This document shows positions 1-9,100 of a DNA stretch of 38,644 nucleotides, in pieces; the first letter of the stretch is position 1, and each line of letters begins with the position of its first letter. The notes under the pieces were generated by a model. It ran no database searches, was not told where the DNA came from, and worked only from the letters and a program-made list of their open reading frames with translations. The translations under genes and the position numbers were made by a program. This DNA is from a virus, in IMG/VR virus record IMGVR_UViG_3300034101_003935, positions 1 through 38,644 of that record; one strand, written 5' to 3'.

Positions 1-982
1 AATACTGCTTCGCTACCTCGTAGTTTTTGAATCTGCTGTACGGAACCTCTCCCGCTTTTAAAGCAATGGTTGGCAATGCTTTACCGATTCTAGCTTCATC
101 AGTAGCATTGCTTGGGAGAGGAGCGACACTTTCATTTGGCGCATCTTTTTTCTGAGTATCTGCGAATGTCGCTGATACTTGATTTAAGGGGCCACCAAGC
201 TCAAGTTTTACATCGCCGAACGGACTTGCGTTTTGAGTTTTTGGCGTTGCGCTCTTTTGAAGCGTTAAGGCTTGATTGCCAACTGTTGCTTTTGATTCTT
301 GAATTGGAGCCTTTATTAAGGCTTGCCGTAGGCTAGGGGGGCCAGCAAGTGCTGGCTTGTCCTTTTCAGGCTCATACTGTGGTTCGCCAACATCCTCCGG
401 CCAACCAAGCTCCACGTCAGCTAGATACGACGGTTCTTGGCTGGCATTTGGTGAAATCGAGCTAATAGGTGCGTTGCTGCTTAAAATCTCAGCATTTGTG
501 CTTTGCTTTTTTTGTTCGGGAGACGCGCTTTCGGCCTTAACTGGAACATCGCCTAACTCGAATGCAGTGTCTCTTAAGCTGAGTGGTGGAAGCTCCTTAT
601 CGACACCCAAAGCCCTCATCGCTTCAGTATCGTTCGCCTCGCCAAACTCCCTGCCCCCGCCAACGTCCTCAATGCCATCGGAAGCGGCCCGAATGCGCTC
701 CATCATGCGGTTGTGGCGTTCCGACTCATCCTGCTTCTTCTCCGCGAGTTTTAGCTGCGCGTCGCGATACTCTTGCTGCTTGCGCTCCTGCTCGTCCTTT
801 TGTTGTTGCCTCAAAGCCTTTGCGAGGTCGCCAAGGTCATTGTCGGGCTGCTTGTTGCTCGACTCGTAAGCCTTGGTCGGCGTGAAAACTAAACTGCTCT
901 GCCCAAAATTGAATTGTGGGCGAGCGGATAGAACTGGAGTTGTGACTATCGCAATTTGAGGAGCAGCAACGCCTTGCAACAT
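1..982 (-). CDS. Internal virion-type coiled-coil protein, partial at left edge
   Basis: The reading frame starts with ATG at 982 and stays open to the window edge, giving about 327 residues with the C-terminus missing. The start is set by a GGAGG about 8 bases upstream and by the TAATATG junction with the previous gene's stop. The N-terminus contains PQFNFGQSS. Residues about 47-95 are Gln/Glu/Lys/Arg-rich and would form a coiled coil. The rest is low in hydrophobics and rich in Pro, Ser, Glu and Lys. It is the last visible member of a run of Ala/Gln-rich proteins after the tail-tube genes, a place where short-tailed phages keep internal or ejection proteins. That role is inferred from position only; I recognise no domain. 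Confidence 0.75.
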   Translation of the reverse strand, partial: MLQGVAAPQIAIVTTPVLSARPQFNFGQSSLVFTPTKAYESSNKQPDNDLGDLAKALRQQQKDEQERKQQEYRDAQLKLAEKKQDESERHNRMMERIRAASDGIEDVGGGREFGEANDTEAMRALGVDKELPPLSLRDTAFELGDVPVKAESASPEQKKQSTNAEILSSNAPISSISPNASQEPSYLADVELGWPEDVGEPQYEPEKDKPALAGPPSLRQALIKAPIQESKATVGNQALTLQKSATPKTQNASPFGDVKLELGGPLNQVSATFADTQKKDAPNESVAPLPSNATDEARIGKALPTIALKAGEVPYSRFKNYEVAKQY

Positions 983-983
983 A

Positions 984-1463
984 TTAAGAGCCTCCGAATT
1001 GTACGTTTTTGGTGGATGGCATTGTGAAGGCGTTCAGAGTCGGCGCGGGCTTCGCCTCTTCTTTTTTTGCCATAATAGCCGGAGCCGATGCCGCGCCAGC
1101 ACCTCCGCCAAGTGCAGCGATTTTTGCCTGTTGCGGGGTTTCAGCGGGCGGAGCAACATTTGGAGTCGGTGTATTAACAGACGCGGCCTCCTCGTTTTCG
1201 CGTTGAATAGCCTGAGCCGGAGATGCAGCCTTTGACATCTCGCTGGCAACTCGCTGCGCTTCTGCATCGGCCTGTGCTTTCTTCTGCTCGCGACGAGCTA
1301 ATGCATCTTTCTGATACGCATAGCTTTGGATTTGGTCGGTCTGCTTCTTCATCGCAGCCGCTTCTTCTGTAAACTTCTTTGTTGCAGCAGCTAATGCAGC
1401 TTTTGCTTTTGCTGCTTGCTTTTTGCCTTTATTTCTTCCAAGTGCGTCACCTACCCAACTCAT
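984..1463 (-). CDS. Small Ala/Lys-rich virion-type protein, paralogue of its upstream neighbour
   Basis: 159 residues. The N-terminal half is Ala/Lys/Gln-rich and predicted helical (a coiled coil around residues 12-95). The C-terminus is Pro/Ala-rich and ends NVQFGGS. The block AKIAALGGGAGAA followed by LNAF...P...N..FGG(S/A) recurs at the end of the neighbouring gene 1465-1914, so the two look like a tandem duplication that has diverged at the N-terminus. The start ATG follows the upstream stop as TAATATG with GGAGGAG in front. The last codons (TTC GGA GGC) also carry the Shine-Dalgarno sequence of the next gene. An internal virion or ejection accessory role is an inference from position. 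Confidence 0.8.
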   Translation of the reverse strand: MSWVGDALGRNKGKKQAAKAKAALAAATKKFTEEAAAMKKQTDQIQSYAYQKDALARREQKKAQADAEAQRVASEMSKAASPAQAIQRENEEAASVNTPTPNVAPPAETPQQAKIAALGGGAGAASAPAIMAKKEEAKPAPTLNAFTMPSTKNVQFGGS

Positions 1464-1464
1464 A

Positions 1465-1914
1465 TTATGCTCCTCCGAATTTTAAATTGTTTACTTCTGG
1501 CGCGTTAAATGAATTCAACTGTGGTGCCATTGCCATTGCTGGCCTTGCAGTGTTGACCGGACTCATGGCCGCTGCTCCCGCCCCAGTGCCGAGCGCAGCC
1601 ATCTTCGCTTGCTGGGCTGAACCGTAAGCTCCTTGAGGCATTGGATTTGCAGCAGACCGAACTTGAGCCGATTGCGATTGAGGTGCTTGCGCTGGCTGCG
1701 TTGGAGCCGGAGGCTGCATTGGCTGCGGTGGTTGAATCATTTGCAGCGGAGCAGTCATTTGCTGTTCTGCTTCCGCCCGTTTATTTTGAGCACGCCTCAA
1801 AGCAGCGTCATACGATGCCTGTTGTTGGCTGGCACGAAAACCTCGTTGCGCTTCTTCCGAAGCAGCTTTTGCAGCAGCTTTTGCCGCAGACATATCTGGT
1901 CTTGAGCCTCCCAT
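1465..1914 (-). CDS. Small Ala/Gln/Pro-rich virion-type protein, paralogue of downstream neighbour
   Basis: 149 residues. It begins MGGS, as does the gene at 2352-3380. An Ala/Arg/Gln-rich helical first half is followed by a Pro/Gln-rich stretch and a C-terminal module (AKMAALGTGAGAA ... LNSFNAPEVNNLKFGGA). That module matches the downstream gene's end in spacing and composition. The start overlaps the previous stop as TAATG; no clear ribosome-binding site is visible, which suggests coupled re-initiation. Function is unrecognised. Its place after the tail-tube genes suggests a virion component. Confidence 0.8.
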   Translation of the reverse strand: MGGSRPDMSAAKAAAKAASEEAQRGFRASQQQASYDAALRRAQNKRAEAEQQMTAPLQMIQPPQPMQPPAPTQPAQAPQSQSAQVRSAANPMPQGAYGSAQQAKMAALGTGAGAAAMSPVNTARPAMAMAPQLNSFNAPEVNNLKFGGA

Positions 1915-2339
1915 TACGCAGTGAGTTGGTTGAGGAGTTTACGTTCTTTTTGAGGCTCGTTTTGCCTCGCAATCAAATCAGCAACCGCTGGAAGAGCAAA
2001 TGGTTGTGCGACCTTTAATGCCTCTTCCATCTTGGCTGGGTCGTAGCCTGAGCCAGCGATTGCAGAACCCATGCCCGCCATGCTTTTGTTCATCGTTTCT
2101 TTCGCAGCAGCGTCTTTTGCCTCCTGCGCTGCCGCTTGACGACCAAGGGCTTGTTGGGCGGCGTAATTTGCTTGCGTTTGAGCCTGTTGAGCAGCGTTAT
2201 CCTGCGCGTCCACCATTGCCTTCTTTTGCGCTGCGTCCGCCTTTGCAGCGGCTTCACGCTGCAACTGCGCCTGTTGCTCGTACATCTTGGTAATCGGCGT
2301 GTAATCCGGTGCTGGCATTTGGAACGATGATGAACCCAT
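1914..2339 (-). CDS. Ala/Gln-rich coiled-coil virion-type protein
   Basis: 141 residues beginning MGSSSFQMPAPDY. Residues about 15-85 are an almost pure Ala/Gln/Lys/Glu helix expected to form a coiled coil. A less repetitive C-terminal part follows (about residues 90-141) that contains a KVAQPFALPAVADLIARQ segment. The start is 13 bases after the stop of the 342-residue gene, the largest gap in this cluster. No catalytic motif is visible. It may be an internal virion or ejection protein or an assembly helper; this is inferred from position and composition alone. Confidence 0.8.
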   Translation of the reverse strand: MGSSSFQMPAPDYTPITKMYEQQAQLQREAAAKADAAQKKAMVDAQDNAAQQAQTQANYAAQQALGRQAAAQEAKDAAAKETMNKSMAGMGSAIAGSGYDPAKMEEALKVAQPFALPAVADLIARQNEPQKERKLLNQLTA

Positions 2340-2351
2340 ATGTTGTTGTTG

Positions 2352-3380
2352 TTAAGATTTTTGGCTCCAAGGAAACCACGGTTTTTCACCGCTGAATTTT
2401 TGTTTTAACGAAGAAAAATCATCCGCGAGTCCACCGTATCTTCCGCCTCCTCCGCCTTCTCCGCCGCCTCCTCCGCGAGTTGCGCCCATCGCATTCATAA
2501 GCTCTGCTCCGCCAGTGCCACTGCCTCCAGCAGCAGCCCCAACAAGCCCTCCGACGACGGAACCAAGCATCGGCATCCCCACCATTGAGCCAAGCGCAGT
2601 CCCGCCGATTTGAGCCACTGTTCCTATCATTTTGCTGCGTGCGGCAGCTTTTTGCTCTGCCGCTTTCGCCATACCTTGCGCGTAGTTGTCCCAGCTTTGC
2701 TTGTAAGAATCTGATGCGCGTGACATTGTGTCTCCCATTTTGTTCAGCCAGTCACTGGTCGCTTGATTGGCCTGTCCGACTCTGCCAAACATTGCATCGC
2801 GAAAGCTATTCCGCTGCGTCATGGCATTTTGCAATGCCGATTGGTTTGCGCTTAAAAGTGACCCTGCGTCGAGACCAACATTTTGAAGGGGATTTGAAGC
2901 GAGAAACTGCGCGGCTTCTGCTTTACGCTCTTTGCGAATACGGTCACCTTCCTCAGTCGCTGCATCGAACAGTGCGCTGCGGGCGACAGTGCTATCTCCC
3001 AGACCTGTTTTAACGCCGAGCGTGATGCCAGCATCTTTCGCCCACGACTGCATTCTCTTTTTCCATGCGTCCTCAGACAAGTCCTCCTCAATCATTTTCG
3101 GAAGCCGCTCCCGAATCGCTGCCGCAGCCGGATTTGCTTCTTGCTCGTTTTTCTTGGATTTAAATGCATTGATTGCAGCAATTTGCGCTGCCTGTGTTTG
3201 CAAGCCATCCGGCCCCCAAACATCCGGTGTAAAATTCTCCAGAGGGGCGTTTGCAGCATACCCAAGCTGCTTCATCTCTTGAGCCAAACGGGAACGACCC
3301 TGCTCTCCTTCAAGCTGAACTTTTAAAGCATCAACTGAGAAATCCGGTTTTGCTGGAATCGTTGCTGGTGAGCCACCCAT
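2352..3380 (-). CDS. Internal virion (ejection-type) protein with glycine-zipper segment
   Basis: 342 residues. The first ~250 residues are polar and mostly helical. Residues about 251-290 form a Gly/Ala/Met hydrophobic stretch with GxxxG spacing (MIGTVAQIGG, GSVVGGLVGAAAGG) of a kind that can insert in membranes. A poly-Gly linker at about 302-317 precedes a basic/aromatic tail ending PWFPWSQKS. Such a hydrophobic glycine-zipper module in a mainly hydrophilic virion protein is typical of podovirus ejection proteins, so I infer a role in genome delivery through the envelope. The start joins the upstream stop as TAATATG. Confidence 0.75.
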   Translation of the reverse strand: MGGSPATIPAKPDFSVDALKVQLEGEQGRSRLAQEMKQLGYAANAPLENFTPDVWGPDGLQTQAAQIAAINAFKSKKNEQEANPAAAAIRERLPKMIEEDLSEDAWKKRMQSWAKDAGITLGVKTGLGDSTVARSALFDAATEEGDRIRKERKAEAAQFLASNPLQNVGLDAGSLLSANQSALQNAMTQRNSFRDAMFGRVGQANQATSDWLNKMGDTMSRASDSYKQSWDNYAQGMAKAAEQKAAARSKMIGTVAQIGGTALGSMVGMPMLGSVVGGLVGAAAGGSGTGGAELMNAMGATRGGGGGEGGGGGRYGGLADDFSSLKQKFSGEKPWFPWSQKS

Positions 3381-3381
3381 A

Positions 3382-3768
3382 TTAAATCGGCAAGTAAAGT
3401 TCTCGTTTTAATCTCTGCAAACCAATTGTTTGCATTACCTCTTCGCTGAAGTTTCCTTTGCCATCATCGTTGTCGAGCGGCACGGCAAGGCATCCCATTT
3501 TGCCAGACAACTCGCAGTGAGCTTTCCAGTGCGCCATCACGTCAATGATGTCTCGCGGCTTCGTAAACTCCGGATGCCAAGCTGGATAGCACGTCGGCAT
3601 GAAGACGTGGTCGCTGTATCCAAACAGTCGCTGCCCGCGATAATGAGCAAACGTCGAGATGTTCGGATGCGGATGTATTTTGTGACCAAAAGACTCCGCA
3701 AATGCTTGCAACTCAGCAAATTGCTGAGTCCCTGCCGGAGTCAAGCGGTATGTGATGTTTTCTCGCAT
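3382..3768 (-). CDS. Conserved-looking phage protein of unknown function
   Basis: 128 residues rich in His, Trp and Tyr (FGHKIHPHPNISTFAHYRGQ, YPAWHPEF, MAHWKAHCE). The central part looks like a compact alpha/beta fold, unlike the low-complexity genes around it. I do not recognise a family. The start ATG overlaps the upstream stop (TAATG). Its position between the nozzle-like gene and the ejection-type genes might mean a virion-associated or chaperone-like role, but the sequence does not show this. Confidence 0.75.
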   Translation of the reverse strand: MRENITYRLTPAGTQQFAELQAFAESFGHKIHPHPNISTFAHYRGQRLFGYSDHVFMPTCYPAWHPEFTKPRDIIDVMAHWKAHCELSGKMGCLAVPLDNDDGKGNFSEEVMQTIGLQRLKRELYLPI

Positions 3769-4010
3769 TAGGAGAAGGTTATAACCACGCCATTTTTGTC
3801 TGTCGATGCAGCTTCGAGTGCAGCATCATTTATTTCTGCGAATCGGTTCTCGGATGTCCCGCAAACAACACAAGGCAAGCATTCTGTGTTGTTTTGATTA
3901 CCAAAAGGAATCGACGAATACAGTTGAATCGAGCCATCGTTTCCAAACGGTGATATAAACAAGTTTGGGTATGACTCGATTTTTTTTGTTGCGTCGTCGA
4001 TTGATGGCAT
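3768..4010 (-). CDS. Small protein after the tail nozzle gene
   Basis: 80 residues, start chosen at ATG 4010 because it forms the recurring TAATATG junction with the stop of the nozzle-like gene (TAA at 4014-4012). A longer in-frame extension would run into that gene's coding sequence. The protein contains a CLPCVVC cluster (three Cys) and a C-terminal GVVITFS. It may be a small virion or head-tail accessory protein; no family is recognised. No Shine-Dalgarno sequence is visible, so coupled translation is likely. Confidence 0.7.
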   Translation of the reverse strand: MPSIDDATKKIESYPNLFISPFGNDGSIQLYSSIPFGNQNNTECLPCVVCGTSENRFAEINDAALEAASTDKNGVVITFS

Positions 4011-4011
4011 A

Positions 4012-6135
4012 TTACGGGCAAGGACGTGAGAGACGTTGTTGTTTCGCGGCAACCGTCGCTTCGCGTATCGCTTTGTCGCTGGCAATCTGGTCTGCATCAG
4101 CTTGCGAAACAATAGAAGTCGCAGAGGCTGTTGCTGTTACAGTTATTTTTGGCCCGCCATTCGGGCAAACATCCGTGTAGGTTCTGGTTTGCGAAGAAAG
4201 CCACTGTCGCGCAATCGGAGCTTGAGTTGCGGTTGGAATGTCGATGAGCGCACTCTGCCCATTCTCGCCGACAACGCAGTACTTGGTTTCAATGATTTTT
4301 GTGCCTCCGACCGAGCGTTCGGCCCACGGGTCTTGGAACATTCGCACACCTTCAACTCCGAGCGCACCACACCATTCAATCAGGTAGGAAAACGCCTTGT
4401 CCACGTTTTGCGTATCCTTTGATTCACAAGAAGTTATGCGTGCGTCGCCTTCGATGTTTCGCGTTATCAATCGACGGCTCTGCGTTTGCAAAAGCCCGAA
4501 GTCTTTGACTTTGGCGTAGTCCGGTGAGTTTTTGTACTCGGCGACATTTGTTGCAGCCAAGATGCGCTGGGTCAGGATTTCGTTGTATGCCCCCTTTGTG
4601 CCTCTGTATGAGATTTTTACGTCAACAGTTCCGGAAATCTGAGAGCAATCTACCTCTCCGTAAACGAGTTGCTTCAAATCCATCCCGTCGCCCATGAGTG
4701 CGGTTTCGACCTGACAGTAAATCCGCTGTTGACGCTCTGCGACTGTTCCGCTTGGCCGAATTTCCAAAAACGTATCGTACCGCTCCGGACGGAAAGCCTC
4801 CCAAACGTGATTGAACGACTGGTCTCCCGTGGGAGCGTAATCGACCGACAGCGCAAACAACTTTGGCTCGTTGCCGATGTAAGCGTTGAGCCACTCAATC
4901 GGACGAATCCCCGTCCAAACGCCAGCCCACGCGGGCGAGCGGCTCTGGTTCCATTCAGACGCTGCCGCGTAGTCCAAAACCATCGTCGCAGAGTTCAGCG
5001 GCTCGGCATAGGGAATCGAGGTTAGCAGGTAGTTTTCAAAGGCAGCGCAACAAATGCCCGACAAGTCTGGAGCCATCAATCGCTTGGCTTTCGCCATTTC
5101 GATGTCTTTGTAAAGTACTTGCGATGAGAGGTATGAAGCGGCAGCAACATCGACAGAAACAAGTCCGCCTTGCGAGAACCACCACATCATTCCGGCTTGA
5201 AATGCAATTGACTTTCCAGCGACGCATCCAATGTTCGGATACAGAGTCGTTTGGAAGTTTGCCGTTTGAGGCCAAAGCGTTCTGTCGAGAATTCCGGATG
5301 CGAGCGAATAGGTCGCTCGGTCGGTGAACACATAGAGTCGAGACTCGGTGTTTTGGCCGATGTAATCAACCATCGCAGTGACCGGACGCGGGACGGAGAA
5401 ATCCCCGCGACCTGTGCCGGACTTGCGCTCCTCCCACGAAAGCGGGTCGCCTAAATCACTCGCTGAAATGATATTCCCGCTTGCAAGCCAGAGGCGACTT
5501 CCCGAATAAGCCATCCAGTACCCAACGGGCATTTTGGTTGCGACGTTGCCTGTTTTATTCGAGCCGTCCCAGTAGCACGGCTGCGAAACGCCATCCTGCA
5601 CAATAACCAGCCGATGCGATGGGGTAACGGTTACGTCCCCGCTCGAAACGATTGCGGATTGCGTCGCGATGACAAAGTTGACTTTTTTTACGTCGGCGTT
5701 GAGCCGAATATTAGTCAACCTGTACTCCGCCCAATCGGCTGGTTGCGTCAAAGGGAATGGCGCGTAGTAAACTATGCCATCAACAGCAAACACAAGATAC
5801 GGTATTTCATACTCTTGTGAAGATTCGCCGCTGGGCGTGAAAATGCTTTGAGGCTTGAAAATCAGTTGCCCTTCAGCCGTTTCAATCGTTGTCGCAGCCT
5901 CGTTCTGCTTGTTCGCAGAAAAAACAATTCCGCCTTGAAAATTCCCTTTGGGCAACGAGAGCTTCATCCGGAATCCATTGCGCGTCTGACCTATGCCACC
6001 ACGAATGGTGCAGTTCTGCGCCCACTTGATTTGGTCTTCCGGTAAGGCCCACGGGTTGCGAACGGAGTTGACTCCATGAATCCAGCCCGCGCTGGCTTTC
6101 TGAACGCGCCCAGAAGTGATTTGCGGACTCTTCAT
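4012..6135 (-). CDS. Tail nozzle-like (beta-propeller) tail tube protein
   Basis: 707 residues. The N-terminus (SGWIHGVNSVRNPWALPEDQ) resembles the opening of phage tail nozzle/'stabilisation' proteins, in which conserved Asn, Pro and Leu precede a beta-propeller. The body contains repeated short beta blades with aromatic motifs (RLWLASGN, RLYVFTDRATYSL, MMWWFSQGGLVSVD, AWAGVWTGIRP). Length and its place directly after the adaptor-like 1713-residue gene match the adaptor-nozzle pair of short-tailed phages, where the nozzle caps the tail tube. The C-terminal ~60 residues are Ala/Gln-rich and helical. The start ATG overlaps the upstream stop (TTTTAATG). The assignment rests on architecture, not on a unique motif. 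Confidence 0.65.
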   Translation of the reverse strand: MKSPQITSGRVQKASAGWIHGVNSVRNPWALPEDQIKWAQNCTIRGGIGQTRNGFRMKLSLPKGNFQGGIVFSANKQNEAATTIETAEGQLIFKPQSIFTPSGESSQEYEIPYLVFAVDGIVYYAPFPLTQPADWAEYRLTNIRLNADVKKVNFVIATQSAIVSSGDVTVTPSHRLVIVQDGVSQPCYWDGSNKTGNVATKMPVGYWMAYSGSRLWLASGNIISASDLGDPLSWEERKSGTGRGDFSVPRPVTAMVDYIGQNTESRLYVFTDRATYSLASGILDRTLWPQTANFQTTLYPNIGCVAGKSIAFQAGMMWWFSQGGLVSVDVAAASYLSSQVLYKDIEMAKAKRLMAPDLSGICCAAFENYLLTSIPYAEPLNSATMVLDYAAASEWNQSRSPAWAGVWTGIRPIEWLNAYIGNEPKLFALSVDYAPTGDQSFNHVWEAFRPERYDTFLEIRPSGTVAERQQRIYCQVETALMGDGMDLKQLVYGEVDCSQISGTVDVKISYRGTKGAYNEILTQRILAATNVAEYKNSPDYAKVKDFGLLQTQSRRLITRNIEGDARITSCESKDTQNVDKAFSYLIEWCGALGVEGVRMFQDPWAERSVGGTKIIETKYCVVGENGQSALIDIPTATQAPIARQWLSSQTRTYTDVCPNGGPKITVTATASATSIVSQADADQIASDKAIREATVAAKQQRLSRPCP

Positions 6136-9100
6136 TAAAACATGACAGGGTCAGTCCCGTCGCCAAACGTAATGTTGTTGATTTGAGGCGTTTGCATCGC
6201 GTGACCGTCGAGGCTTTCGCTTTGCGCTCGAAGATACGTCGTCGCCAACTGCCAGTAGCGTTGCGCTTGGTCGAGAAAGTCCTTATCCTCAAGGTCTACC
6301 GCATGAACAGCGGCAATGACTGCGCGAGCATTTTCGACCGGAATGTAATCAAGCGGAGACTCGAACCTTGGTGCTTTCGGCTGGTAAAGGATTCGCGCCC
6401 AAGCGCACTTTTTGCCAAGCCGGATGCGTCGATACTTCGGGTTGGTTTCGGTCGGATGATATTGACCGATGAGCGTTAGGTCATTCGACCTGCCGAAGTC
6501 TGCCGCGTACAACGAAATGAATCCGGACGTTTTCGGCTTTTCGATGTGCTCGATATTTTTGACAAGAATTGGTTTTTCTTGACTCGAAACAAAAAAGTCA
6601 AGGTCTGGACTTGTTCCTGTTGAAAACCATTTTAAGAACCCGCCAAAATCGGCTCTAGCAGCCGCGCCAACGCCTCCTCCGCCAGAGAACACGATGGTCG
6701 GCTCTTGTACATATCCAGAGCCGGAATTCGTCAACGTCAGTGAAGTCACAGAGCCGTTTAAAAAAGCCACTGCTGTGGCTCCAGACCCAGATTGACCCGA
6801 CGCTGGCGTAATGGTAACCGTCAGCGGGAGCGTGTATCCGGAACCTCCGGAGGTGATGGTAATACCCGTGACTGCACCAGCGTAAACTTCTGCTGTTGCA
6901 GTTGCACCTGTGCCGCTTCCGCCAGCAATTGTTACTATCGGTGGAATTATTCCGCTGTAATTTTGCCCACCATTGGTAATGTCGATTCTGTTTATTGGGC
7001 CGCTCACGGTCGCTGTTGCCGTCGCCCCTGAACCCATTTCGCTGACAATGTTGACTGATGGGTTTGACGTGTAACCTGTACCTCCGTAAATAATTGCAAG
7101 CGAAGATATCGATGAACGCTTCAGTTTAAATTGGTTTTTGCCAGCGCGTGAAAGCCTGTAATTCGATTCTGGGGATGGAGTATATGGAAGCTCATACGTT
7201 GAATCCAGTGGTGTGAGTGCCACTCCGCTTCCATCCGAGAAGAGATAGTCCTCGCACTCAATTAGTTCAGTTGGAGCGATGGAAAAGGTTTCAGCAATAA
7301 CCATTTCCATCACCCCAAGTTGAAAGCCAGTTATTTGAACAGGAGAGCCTTGAGTTGTGTATACATCAACGTCGTTTTCGTTGATTTTGATTTTATAATT
7401 CAGCGTTGGAGAAATGCCCGCCGGAAGTTGTGAGCCGGAGCCAGCCCTAAATTTAACTATCTGGTCTTGAGCGAGATAGTTTATCGATTCTGGAGTCAAT
7501 CTGTTTCCGCCAAAAACAACAGCTTGAGCCGTCCCCTTCACTGCAAAATAAAGCGGGCCGTACCCTAAGTCTTGAGGTCGAATCAACCCGTATGCAAAAT
7601 CCGACGTGATTTGCCAACTGTTGTAAGTGGTTGTATCGCCGGACACTTTTGTAACATTGACAACAAGCGTTCTTGTCCCTCCCGACTCTGTGTAGCTAAC
7701 TACAGAGCCACTCATAAACGTCGTAGACCCAACTGGCTTTCCTACTGAAAGCACAGAAACTCCTTGACCAACTTTAAATTTAATCGGTGAGGTTTGGGCG
7801 TTGAGCAAAAACTGCAAGCTGCTAACCGATGGCGCAACTGAGGAATTTGACGTGTTTACGGTTGTTGGAGGATTGTTTGCGTCTGCAAGTGACGAATAGA
7901 CAGCTATCTTGCTGTCAGAGAGTTTTCTTGTGAAAAATTGAGTTGACGAGTTTATTTGCCCTGCATCCGGCGAAGTGTTTGCGTCAGTTACAAGCGTTTT
8001 TGGGAACGAGTAGTCAGTGTCAAAATACGTTGTCATCCCTTGACGAACCCAAGAAAAGTCTCCTATCCAGTTATTTGTGAATCCAATGCCAAATGTTCTC
8101 GATATGACTACGTTAAATTCGCCTGTTGCAGAAGAAGTTATATTGACATCGCTGAAGTCAATATTTTTTACCGTAAAGGTTCCGCTGGAATCAAATGGGG
8201 TTTCAGCGCGATATGTGACTCCTTGAATGAGTGGACTTGGAAGCGTTCCGGTTGAAGAGAACTGAACGAACATTCCAGTTGATGGACTGACTGCAACGGC
8301 TGGAATGGTAGTGTACCCAGTCCCCTGAGTTATGACATCGACGGCAGTTATTTTCCCAGTCGCAGAATCCACAACTGCGCTTGCGCTAGCCCCGCTTCCG
8401 GTCGTTCCGGCAACAAGCAATGCTGGTGCGTTCGTATAGCCGGAGCCAGCATTTGTTATTTCATATTCTGAAATGAAGTTTGTTGTTATTGAGCATTTTG
8501 CGTAGGCAAACGAGCTTGGGAATATAGTATCGTAAGTTAATGCTGGCGAAGCAGTTAATACAAGCGACGTTATTGGAGCATTCTGAGCGTTAAGTATAAA
8601 AATCTTATTATCGGTCGCGCTTGCATAGTATCCAGTTGAGGCGGAAAATGCAGTTATTCCAGCAGATATTAAAGCGGCCAGCGCGTTTGTTGAGTCGCTT
8701 GCCTTGAAATATAAATTTACATTTCCTAAAAGGTCTGTCGTATTGCCGCTTGCGAGAAGCGATGATATTATTCCAAGCGATATTGTTATTTCAATATTGT
8801 TCCCAGCCGTTGGTGCTGGCGTTATTGTAAAATTCGTTGAAGTGACGGCTGATATAGTTGCATTTGCAGCTATGCCAGTTCCAGAGACACCCATCCCAAC
8901 TTTTAATTTTGAGACGCTAAATCCTTCTGGAGTGGTATTTATACCACTTACGACGCCACCTGCAATGTTGCCTGTAACTTTAATTGAATCAACAGATGGT
9001 GGAGCTTGTATTGTTATTGGCATCTCCGCTACGCACCCAACATTTGCAGCTTTCGGGGCAGTCGCAGTATTGCTGTAAACAACATCAAATGTTTGAATTA

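Noticed and set aside
357-869. Plus-strand frame of 170 codons at left edge
   Set aside because: It lies opposite the open coding frame of the partial virion-type gene and is Ser/Cys-rich without any recognisable motif.
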